Assembly: GCA_023362775.1 (NCBI GenBank)
Contig: JALMGJ010000016.1
Coordinates: forward strand, 2,002,501-2,066,500
DNA: 64,000 bases
Source of the DNA: Charina bottae
Taxonomy: Eukaryota; Chordata; Lepidosauria; Squamata; Charinaidae
Direction of reading: 5' to 3'
Shown one piece after another: positions 1-8,245 of the stretch. The notes beneath the pieces are model-generated. The model ran no database searches, had not been told where the DNA came from, and was given only the letters and a program-made list of their open reading frames with translations. The stretch's first letter is position 1; each line of letters starts with the position of its first letter. Position numbers and translations under genes: made by a program.

Positions 1-358
1 TGAACATTAATGTCCTCAAATGAGTGTCCTTTTTCCTTTAGATGAAGATAAACTGCTGACTCTGGTCCTGTGGTGTTACTTCTCCTGTGTTGGGCCATCC
101 TCCTGTACAAAGGTTGTTTGGTTTCTCCAATGTAGAGTTCAGAGCACTCCTCACTGCACTGGATTGCATACACTACATTGCTTTCCTTGTGTTTTGGAGT
201 CACAGCCAGCCTAGAAACATATTTAAGGATTCCCTTACTAACTTTACTCAGACTGAAGAAGCTCCTTGGATAAGGAGTGAAACGTTTCCACTAAGAAAAT
301 AGAAATCCAGTTGACATGATTCAAGCCACAGACTGTTCCACCTGGATGACTGAGAACC
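1..358. mobile_element. Penelope-like element piece with an internal inversion
   Basis: Bases 1-205 are a minus-strand piece of the PLE GIY-YIG region; the same coding segment occurs at 41.6-42.2 kb. From about 206 the sequence switches abruptly to the plus-strand 3' non-coding end, which runs to about 358 and ends with the same terminal bases as the PLE ends at 3186 and 41170. The piece is therefore a head-to-head inverted arrangement cut by the window edge. A short motif at 253-283, with a CTGAAGA core, a small stem and then GAAAC, resembles a hammerhead core. No open frame of useful length survives. Confidence 0.75.
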
Positions 359-1217
359 TTCATAGACATACACAAGAAGACATTATTAAAGAACCAGAAC
401 TTTATTTATTGGGATTTATAAAACCAGATCTACATAAAAAAATATGGAAAACTACTGTTCTACATAATAACTGCAGCTAGAATCATCTTCGCCAAATACT
501 GGAAAGAAAAATATATACCTACGACTGAAGAATGGATTATAAAAATAATGGACTTGATGCAAATTAATAAATTGACTGACCAAATCAACGATAGAAACAT
601 GGATGAATTTAATATAGTTTGGAGTCCTTTTTATAAATTTATTAAAAAAATGCAAAATATTCAATTAGAAAATTAACATTATAAATGTAAGTAAAATAAT
701 AGAATCAAATTAGTATAGAAATATGTAATGGAAAATTAGACGGGAAGTAAGAAGTCCTTTTTGTGGTTTTTTTTCTTTTTTCTTTTTTTTTTCTTTAAGT
801 TTTGGTGGTAAGGGGTGAGGAGGTAAAGTAAAGTAGAATAGAGGGAGTAAGGAAGTGGAGTTAAAAGAAGGGCAGAGGGGGAAGAGGAAGGAAGGAGAGA
901 AAGAAAGAATGAGAAGAAGAAAGAGGGAAGACGGTTAGAGGAAAGAGGGAAGATTGTTTAATTAGATAGGGTTTAAAACAAATTAGTTTAACTGATTTCC
1001 TTTTTTTTTTTTCCGGTTATTTTGTTTTGTTTTGTTTTGTCCTTGTCAGGTTAAATTAGGTTAGATTAGATTAAGTTAAGTCTATGTATGTAAGGTTATA
1101 GAATGCTATATTACGTAACACTGTGTTTATGTTATGTCATATTATATTCTGTTATGTATTGTTTGTTTGTTTTATATAATGTATTGTAAGTAATAAAGAT
1201 ACTTTTATTTAAAAAAA
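359..1217 (+). mobile_element. 5'-truncated L1 LINE, 3' end
   Basis: Around 468-676 the plus strand encodes the C-terminal end of an L1 ORF2-like protein: an AARIIFAKYWKEK segment, then PTTEEWIIKIMDL, and a stop near 676. Alignment to the expected L1 tail suggests a one-base frameshift near 465. A purine-rich 3' UTR follows, then an AATAAA-type signal near 1191 and a short A-run at 1210-1217. The exact 5' junction with the PLE piece is uncertain. The copy is dead and carries no reverse transcriptase. Confidence 0.75.
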
Positions 1218-1224
1218 AGCTTCA

Positions 1225-1560
1225 ACATGACATAAATTCCAAGGGTTTTTTAATATATTTTTTTATTGAAAAACTTTTATATGAATAAAAGAAACATGAA
1301 AAAAATATAAAACAAAGTTAAGGAAAAAGAAAAAAAGATGAAAGAAAAAGTTCAGGAAAGAAAAAAGAGAAAGAGAAAAAAGATATTAGAAAAAAGAAGC
1401 AACTTCCAATCTTCTTTGCAGCAGTTACAAATAAGTGTATTCTCTCTCCTCCCCCTTACAGAAGGATAGAAACTTCTGTAAATCCTCCCTAGATGACTGG
1501 ATTATAAACTGAAATTTCGCAAGTACACCAAATCTTACTAATCATCTGGTGAGAACTTGT
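1225..1560 (-). mobile_element. L1-like 3' UTR fragment
   Basis: A T-rich start followed by a long A/G-rich tract and a conserved block near 1400-1430 (caatcttctttgcagcagtt) closely match the minus-strand L1 3' UTR at 6480-6680. No coding sequence remains. Assignment rests on similarity to that second copy, which does have ORF2 coding sequence attached. Confidence 0.55.
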
Positions 1561-1582
1561 ATGATCTCATGATCACTTAAAT

Positions 1583-1841
1583 CAGAGCTTTCCAAACTTT
1601 TCATGTTGGTGACACTCTTTTTAGACATGCATCATTTTGCGACACACTCTTACAGCAGGGAACAATGGAGGCACTAGGACCTGCGAGGAATCACAGCAGG
1701 TTTGGAGGCAGCAAGGCACAAGGCAGGCACTAGGACATGCACAGAATCCTGGAAGGGCTCAGAGGCAGCAGCAGCCATGACATACCCAGACACTGCAGCC
1801 GACACACAAACGTGTCACGACACACAGTTTGGAAAGCTCTG
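1583..1841. mobile_element. hAT-type MITE, 259 bp
   Basis: The terminal inverted repeats are CAGAGCTTTCCAAACT at the left and its complement at the right. The flanking 8-mers ACTTAAAT (1575-1582) and ACTTAAGG (1842-1849) match at 6 of 8 positions, as expected for an aged hAT target duplication. The interior is non-coding. It is the same family and the same length as the copy at 18051-18309. Confidence 0.85.
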
Positions 1842-1849
1842 ACTTAAGG

Positions 1850-2382
1850 CAACTTAAATAAATGGAGGGGGAACCACTCAGGCATTCAAATATGATAATG
1901 TAATGGATCTGGAAACACAGTTAACCCTTGCACTATGTCACTGATCTCTTGTCTAAATGAAGGACTGGCTGGGAAAATGAAAAAAAATAATTGGAGAATA
2001 GTAGAAACAAGCTTCTTGTTCCTGAAATCTGAATTTCTGTAAAAAATGTGGAGAAATTACAAATACAGTATCTTACTCAACTGAAGGATAATTTGCAAGA
2101 TTACATGTACACAATATAATCAATTATCTATTGTAGCTCTCTGTTATGGGCCTTTGTTATATAAAAAAGAAATGTTAGAAAGCTAATATTCTGCAGAAAT
2201 AAATACTTTAAATTTAACATAGATTTTTCAAGTAATGCTACAGTCTCCAAGGAGATGAATGTGATAAAAAATATGGACCTGTAAATCAGTGTTCATTATA
2301 TGGTACTTTAACACTCATAACAGGAAGGCCTAATATGCTTTATAATTAGTTTATAATTTAACAGTCAAACCAGTAACCAAAT
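1850..2382. other. AT-rich stretch, no gene seen
   Basis: No coding frame, repeat or structured element was recognised. The composition is AT-rich and similar to the other unannotated spacers. Confidence 0.6.
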
Positions 2383-2860
2383 ATTTTTTATTTATTTATT
2401 TTTCAATTTCTATTACCACCCCATCTCCCCCGAAGGGGACTCTGAGCGGTTTACAAAATATAACAGTTAAAATAAATATAAAACCATATACATATACAAT
2501 CATCAAAAATATTACTACTAAGACAATCCAAAGACAACATCCATAATATTTAAAACAATATCCTATAATACAATTGAGCGTGTATATATTGATAAGTAAA
2601 TTAAAACAGATATTAACCTATTAACTTTCAAGGTTAATGAGAGTAGGACAAGATAAGCAAGCTCAAGACTAACCTACTAATCAAACAGGAAGAGCTTAAA
2701 ATTACATGTAAAAGCCATCAGACTTTCAGAGACGAAGGGAAGGATAGAGCTGATTCCAGATTTGTGGGGCCAAGTCTCTGAGAACCTGGAACCTAGAGAT
2801 GATTGTTGTGGGGGGGGGGGATCCATTGAAATATGAACCAAAGCAATACAGATCTGAAAC
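2383..2860 (-). mobile_element. L2/CR1-like LINE 3' UTR
   Basis: Read on the minus strand, the piece ends with an AAACCGCTCAGAGTCCCCTTC-like block, a GGGGGAGATG segment and an (AAAT)n tail, the hallmark end of the abundant squamate L2/CR1-like LINE. The same ending recurs at 6770, 23055 and 34960. The part upstream to about 2860 contains 3' UTR-like text that ends in a run of G. No ORF is left. Confidence 0.6.
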
Positions 2861-2913
2861 AAAGTTTATTTATTAGAATACAGTGGTCACTAGCTCCCAA
2901 CCAAACAGGTCAA

Positions 2914-2918
2914 GAGAT

Positions 2919-2957
<39 letters not shown>

Positions 2958-3185
2958 TTTTCTATTCCGCCTTTATTATTTTTATCAATAACTCAAGGTA
3001 GCGAACATGCCAAATATTCCTTCGTCCTCCTGTTTTCCCCACAACCACCACCCTGTGAGGTGAGTTGGGCTGAGAGAGGGGGACTGGCCCAAGGTCACCC
3101 ATCCGGCTTTCATGCCTAAGGCGGGACTAGAACTCTCAGTCTCCTGGTTTCCCAGCACCTTAACCACTAAACCAAACTGGCTCTG
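2914..3185 (-). mobile_element. tRNA-derived SINE with L2-like tail
   Basis: On the minus strand the element begins with a tRNA-like head (A box about TGGTTTAGTGGTTAAGGTGC, B box about GAGTTCTAGTCCC near 3125-3135). It continues with the conserved GACCTTGGGCCAGTC core and ends in a LINE-like tail with (AAAT)n at 2918-2960. Related copies lie at 8018, 16686 and 46155. A PLE fragment has inserted at its tRNA-like end. Confidence 0.75.
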
Positions 3186-3285
3186 TCTATGAAGGTTCTC
3201 AGTCATCCAGGTGGAATTGTCTGTAGCTTGAATCATGTCAACTGGATTTTTCTGGAAATCCAGTTGACATGATTCAAGCTACAGA
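3186..3285. mobile_element. 100 bp PLE-derived inverted insertion
   Basis: The insert is a near-palindrome made only of the PLE 3' terminus. A minus-strand copy (3186-3249) is followed after a few bases by a plus-strand copy (3255-3285). It is bounded by a perfect 13 bp duplication, caaactggctctg, at 3173-3185 and 3286-3298. The duplication indicates one integration event rather than later rearrangement. Confidence 0.85.
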
Positions 3286-3298
3286 CAAACTGGCTCTG

Positions 3299-3687
3299 AT
3301 TTGCAAAGAATCATATAGGAAAAGGTACATTACCAGTGATGACTAATTAATTACATTACATAGACAGGAAAAGTCCCCAACTCTGTATCAACAAAAATCA
3401 CCCAAATCCAGACCTTGAGCCTGGTGCCCGAGTCATGCCGTCACCTTTGATATACTTCCTTTATTATTATAAGGTGACTATTTTTACATTACCATTTGCC
3501 TGACACATTCACCCCTTGTCATATGCCTTCTGCTTCTTCCTCCAGATCATGTAAATGTGAATAACAATATCAAAGACTACCTAGGGTTATCATAGCTTCC
3601 TAATTTTTTGCATAGCCACATTTCTACTGCTAACACAAGCTACCCTTGCAGATTTCAATCACCATGCTATAAACCCATAATCCAAAC
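3299..3687. other. Spacer, no gene seen
   Basis: No recognisable coding or repeat structure lies between the PLE insertion and the Tc1 element. Confidence 0.6.
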
Positions 3688-3689
3688 TA

Positions 3690-5266
3690 CACTGCTCAAA
3701 AAAATAAAGGGAACACTGAAACAACACAATGTAAGTCCAAGTCAATCACACTTCTGTGAAATCAAACTGTCCACTTAGGTAGCAACACTGATTGACAATC
3801 AATTTCACATGCTGTTGTGCACATGGAATAGACAACAGGCGGAAAGCATAGGCAGTTAGCAAGACATCCCCAATAAAGGAGTGGATCTGCAGGTGGTGAC
3901 CACAGACCACTTCTCAGTTCCTATGCTTTCTGGCTGATGGTTTGGTCACTTTTGAATGCTGGCGGTGCTTCCACTCTAGTGGTAGCATGAGACGGAGTCT
4001 ACAACCCACACAAGTGGCTCAGGTAGTGCAGCTCATCCAGGATGGCACATCAATGCGAGCTGTGGCAAGAAGGTTTGCTGTGTCTGTCAGCGTAGTGTCC
4101 AGAGCATGGAGGCGCTACCAGGAGACAGGTCAGTACATCAGGAGACGTGGAGGAGGCCGTAGGAGGGCAACAACCCAGCAGCAGGACCGCTACCTCCGCC
4201 TTTGTGCAAGGAGGGACAGGAGGAGCACTGCCAGAGCCCTGCAAAATGACCTCGTGGGCCACAAATGTGCGTGTGGCTGCTCAAACGGTCAGAAACAGAC
4301 TCTATGAGGGTGGTATGAGGGCCCAACGTCCACAGGTGGGGGTTGTGCTTACAGCCCAACACCGTGCAGGACGTTTGGCATTTGCCAGAGAACACAAGAT
4401 TGGCAACTTCGCCACTGGCGCCCTGTGCTCTTCGCAGATGAAAGCAGGTTCACACTGAGCACCTGTGACAGATGTGATAGGGTCTGGAGACGCCATGGAG
4501 AACATTCTGCTGCCTTCAACATCCTCCGGCATGACCGGTTTGGCAGTGGGTCAGTAATGGTGTGGGGTGGCATTTCTTTAGGGGGCCGCACAGCCCTCCA
4601 TGTGCTCGCCAGAGGTAGCCTGACTGCCATAAGGTACCGAGATGAGATCCTCAGACCCCTTGTGAGACCATATGCTGGTGCAGTTGGCCCTGGGTTCCTC
4701 CTAATGCAAGATAATGCTAGACCTCATGTGGCTGGAGTGTGCCAGCAGTTCCTGCAAGACGAAGGCATTGATGCTATGGACTGGCCCGCCCGTTTCCCAG
4801 ACCTGAATCCAATTGAGCACATCTGGGACATCATGTCTCGCTCCATCCACCAACGTCACGTTGCACCACAGACTGTCCAGGAGTTGGGGGATGCTTTAGT
4901 CCAGGTGTGGGAGGAGATCCCTCAGGAGGCCATCCGCCACCTCATCAGGAGCATGCCCAGGCGTTGTAGCGAGGTCATACAGGCACGTGGAGGCCACACA
5001 CACTACTGAGCCTCATTTTGACTTGTTTTAAGGACATTACATCAACGTTGGATCAGCCTGTAGTGTTCTTTTCCACTTTAATTTTTGAGTGTAACTCCAC
5101 ATGCAGACCTCCAGGGGTTGCTTACATTTGATTTCCATTGCTTTTTGTGTGATTTTGTTGTCAGGACATTCAACTATGTAATGAACAAAGTAATTAATAT
5201 GAATATTTCATTCATTCATATCTAGGATGTCTTATTTCAGTGTTCCCTTTATTTTTTTGAGCAGCT
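3690..5266 (+). mobile_element. Tc1/mariner transposon, near full length
   Basis: Terminal inverted repeats share TGCTCAAAAAAATAAAGGGA and more at both ends, with a TA target duplication (3688-3689 and 5267-5268). Between them lies one transposase gene with short flanking non-coding arms. Length (about 1.58 kb) and organisation fit a complete Tc1-like element. Decay is slight: the TIRs and most of the coding region are intact, but two frameshifts inactivate the gene. Confidence 0.93.
3987..5009 (+). pseudogene. Tc1-like transposase, DD34E, two frameshifts
   Basis: This encodes a cut-and-paste DNA transposase. The ATG at 3987 (MRRSLQPTQ) is chosen because it opens the N-terminal helix-turn-helix region (about residues 1-100, with a GRRRAT-type basic hook). 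The catalytic half follows: first Asp in FADESRFTL, second Asp in MQDNARPH, Glu in LNPIEHIWD. The second Asp and the Glu are separated by 34 residues, the DD34E signature of Tc1. The stop is at 5007-5009. The frame shifts once near 4250 and back near 4400, each consistent with a small deletion, so no full protein can be made. All three catalytic residues are present. It was probably mobile in the recent past and could now move only with transposase supplied in trans. Confidence 0.93.
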
Positions 5267-5294
5267 TATATTAAGGCATATGTAAGTCCTATTG

Positions 5295-5395
5295 GTCCTA
5301 GCAGGTGACCGAACCTTGGCTAGTCTCAGAAAACTAAGCTGGGGCTGACCTGATTAGTATTTTAATGGGAGACTAGACTGGAAACTCAAAATATC
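5295..5395 (+). pseudogene. 5S rRNA-derived fragment
   Basis: The segment follows the order of the 5S rRNA internal promoter region: a ctcagaaaactaagctgggg block like the A box, an intermediate element, then gattagtattttaatgggag like the C box. Several substitutions and the lack of proper 5S ends make it a pseudogene or the head of a SINE3-type element. No TTTT terminator follows in the expected position. Confidence 0.7.
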
Positions 5396-5816
5396 ATGGA
5401 AGAAAACTATAATGCTGCCAAAAACAAGTCAATCATCATTTCAAGGGACTCTTTTTCTTTCCTTTTTTAAAAAAGAAAAGAAAACCTTATCTCCAGAGGG
5501 ACTGCTAAGTACCTGCATTAGCACTTTCATTGAAATCAGTATGACTAAATGTTTTTAACTCTGGTTGGCCTTATGCCAGATTCACTAAATAATATTCTTC
5601 CCAGTTTCATAAGGGGTTATAGCTGTTAACAATTTATTCATCGCCTTAATTTACAGAAGTCATGACGGCATTATTTTGCTGATATTGTGAAGATGCCTTG
5701 AGCCTACATATTCTTCATTTCATTGGCAAACTGTTCTATTACAAACCTTTTCTTACTTCCTAGGGAAATGTATTTTGCTTTTATTTTACCAGTTCTTCTC
5801 AAAAAGCCAAAAATTA
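5396..5816. other. Spacer, no gene seen
   Basis: AT-rich sequence without a recognisable feature, ending at the target site of the next PLE insertion. Confidence 0.55.
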
Positions 5817-5830
5817 ACATCAAATTTGAA

Positions 5831-5932
5831 GGCTGTTGTAGGTCTTCCGGGTTGTGTGGCCGTGTTCTGGAAGTTGTGGTTCCTAACGTTTCGCCAGCAT
5901 CTGTGGCCAGCATCTTCAGAGGGCAGGACAAT
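5831..5932 (-). mobile_element. 102 bp PLE-derived insertion with 14 bp duplication
   Basis: A perfect 14 bp duplication, acatcaaatttgaa, lies at 5817-5830 and 5933-5946. On the minus strand the insert has the CTGAAGA core, a stem and then GAAAC (5888-5919), followed by CCACACAACCCGGAAGACC-like text typical of PLE ends. It is a different PLE family from that at 41 kb but shares the same core layout. It is non-coding. Confidence 0.75.
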
Positions 5933-6089
5933 ACATCAAATTTGAACTTTTGCTAGAAGCAGTTATTATTGAATTCAAAAGATTGTCTATATTTCTAGAA
6001 GATATGTAGAGATCTATATCTGTCTAGTTATGTGTGTGCATGTGCGTGTTGTGTTTATATATATATTGTAATTTTTGTAGAATATACAG

Positions 6090-6119
6090 TGTGTATGTAT
6101 GTATGTGTGTGTGTGTGTG

Positions 6120-6175
<56 letters not shown>

Positions 6176-6208
6176 TGTACATACACACATATGTACATAC
6201 ACACACTC

Positions 6209-6262
<54 letters not shown>

Positions 6263-6335
6263 TACATACATACATCCATCCATATCCATTCATTCATCCA
6301 TCCATCCATCCATCCATCCGCCACACTTTCAAATG
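6090..6335. repeat. Compound GT/TA/CA microsatellite
   Basis: Alternating blocks of (GT)n, (TA)n and (CA)n occur twice, followed by (CATA)n and (CATC)n tetranucleotides. The order GT-TA-CA makes each half self-complementary, so reading frames exist on both strands but are artefacts. Confidence 0.95.
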
Positions 6336-6479
6336 ATATTGAATGTGACATGGCATGAATAAAGAGCAACATGCAGAATCTGTAAAAACTCTTCCTGAAA
6401 AGGTTTTCTGTTTTAAAACCATAGTAAGTATAGGTGTCACTTAGTATAGTGGTGTTTTTCTCTTTTAATACAAGTGTAA

Positions 6480-6811
6480 TTTTTAAATATAACTTTTATT
6501 AAAGATTTTAAAAAAGGAAGATAAAAACTAATACAAACTAATATAAAGTAAAAAAAAAGAAATGAAAAAGAAATCAAAGAGAAAGCTAACAGTGCAAGAA
6601 AGGAAAGAAAAAGTAAAATAGAAAAGAAAGAAAAAAGATACAAAGAAGTAGCTTCTGATCTTCTTTACAGCAGTTATAAGTACAATCATAAATTTACCTC
6701 TTATTCTATGGTTATAACATAACTCTTTTCTTTCTATAATCTATACTGTCTAATCATCAAAACCATAAATCTCCTGTTGGGGGAGATGAGCGGTCATATA
6801 AATTTAAATAA

Positions 6812-6846
<35 letters not shown>

Positions 6847-7075
6847 ATCATAAGTTCATGTTTTTCTGTTTTTTACAAAAAGTCAATAAGGGGTTTTCAG
6901 TCAGCAATAAACATAGATACTGTCTTTTCTCTATCAAAGCAGTCAATTTAGCCATCTCAGAAAGTTCTATTATCTTCACCAACCATTCTTCCACTGTGGG
7001 TAGTGCCAAATCTTTCCATCTTTGTGCATATAATAATCTTGCCGCAGAAAACAGGTGTAATTTTTAAGGTATCAG
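6480..7075 (-). mobile_element. 5'-truncated L1 LINE with nested L2-like tail
   Basis: Read on the minus strand from 7075, the first 210 bases encode an L1 ORF2 C-terminal segment: AARLLYAQRWKD, then LPTVEEWLVKIIELSEMAKL. The 3' UTR follows down to 6480 and includes the cttctttacagcagttata block shared with 1225-1560. At about 6770-6848 a plus-strand L2-like tail (GGGGGAGATGAGCGG, then (AAAT)n) interrupts it, so the L1 is older than that insertion. Confidence 0.75.
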
Positions 7076-7473
7076 ATTAGGAACGGGAAGACCTAGTTTG
7101 CACTCAGCATCTGGCCAGCCACTTTCTTTAGCACAACCTGCTTCAGAGGATGGTTATGGTAGGAAAAAATTATTTTGTACTGTTCTTAGATATAAACAAA
7201 TATCCCATAAAAATACTAAATACCATATTTATTCACAAGTCAGGCAAATATAATTGCAAACACATTTAATCAGTAACAACAGTCAAAAATGGGGAAATAT
7301 GATATTTGTCCTTGTACAATTCCACATATTCTCACAGATAAATCTCAAAAATGTATAAATGCAGCTGTATAGAAACAGTAAATGTCAACATTTGCATCAT
7401 TACAGCAATGATATCCCATGACTAACTATCTGGATGAGATCTGACCATGTTATTCAGTTAAATAGTACATATG
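7076..7473. other. Spacer, no gene seen
   Basis: No coding region or repeat recognised. Confidence 0.55.
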
Positions 7474-7484
7474 TACTAATGAAG

Positions 7485-7802
7485 GGGGGCGCGATGGCTC
7501 AGCAGTTAAGATGTCAGGCTTGTCGATTGGAAGGTCTCAAGTTCGGAGGTTCGAGACCCTAGCCCCGTGTGACGGAGTGAGCTCCCGCACTCGCCCCAGC
7601 TCTTGCTAACCTAGCAATTCGAAAGCATGCAAATGCAAGTAGATAAATAGGTACCACTTCGGTGGGTAGGTAACAGCGTTCCGCGTGTGTCATGCCAGCC
7701 ACATGACCATGGAAGCGTCTTCGGGCAACGCTGGCTCTAACAAATGGAGATGAGCACCGGCCCCTAGAGTCAAACAGAACTGTGTGGGGGAACCTTTACC
7801 TT
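7485..7802 (+). mobile_element. Sauria-type SINE, 11 bp duplication
   Basis: A tRNA-like head carries an A box (TGGCTCAGCAGTTAAGATG) and a B box (GGTTCGAGACC). A central conserved domain follows, and the BovB-like 3' end reads CCCCTAGAGTC then AACCTTTACCTTTA. The flanking duplication tactaatgaag is perfect (7474-7484 and 7803-7813). The SINE would depend on BovB machinery, which is present in this window. Confidence 0.92.
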
Positions 7803-8017
7803 TACTAATGAAGTTCAAATGCTTCTGTAGAGAAATTCTACATGTAAAAAAAAATTTTTTTTCATTGTAAGTTGGTGAGATGAGCCTGCATTCAGCTATT
7901 TCTTTCTGTTGTCTGGCTGGTCACACATTCATGCTGAAACTAAAATGTCCTTTAAATACTTCAGGACAGTAATTCATGGCATAATGTTTTAGAAAACCCA
8001 CTTTTGTTTGTTTATTT

Positions 8018-8245
8018 CTTCAAGTCAGTGCTGGTGTTGACTCCTGGCAACTGCTGGACAAGTCCCTGAAGTTTTCTTGTCAAGATTTCAGAACTGGTTT
8101 GCCATTGCCTGCTTCCTAGGGCTGAGAGAGAGTGACTGGCCCAAGGTCACCCAGCTGGCTTTGTGCCTAAGGCAGGGCTAGAACTCACGGTCCCCTCGTT
8201 TCTAGCCTGATGCCTTAACCACTGCACCAAACTGACTCCCTAGAA
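8018..8245 (-). mobile_element. tRNA-derived SINE
   Basis: On the minus strand a tRNA-like head (GGTGCAGTGGTTAAGGCATC, then GAGTTCTAGCCC) leads to GACCTTGGGCCAGTCACTCT and a tail region with GGCAATGGCAAACCAGTTCT and CCAGGAGTCAACACC. It is the same family as 16686-16895. Confidence 0.8.

Noticed and set aside
6014..6372. Six overlapping frames of about 90-108 codons
   Set aside because: Translation of the dinucleotide repeats, present on both strands.
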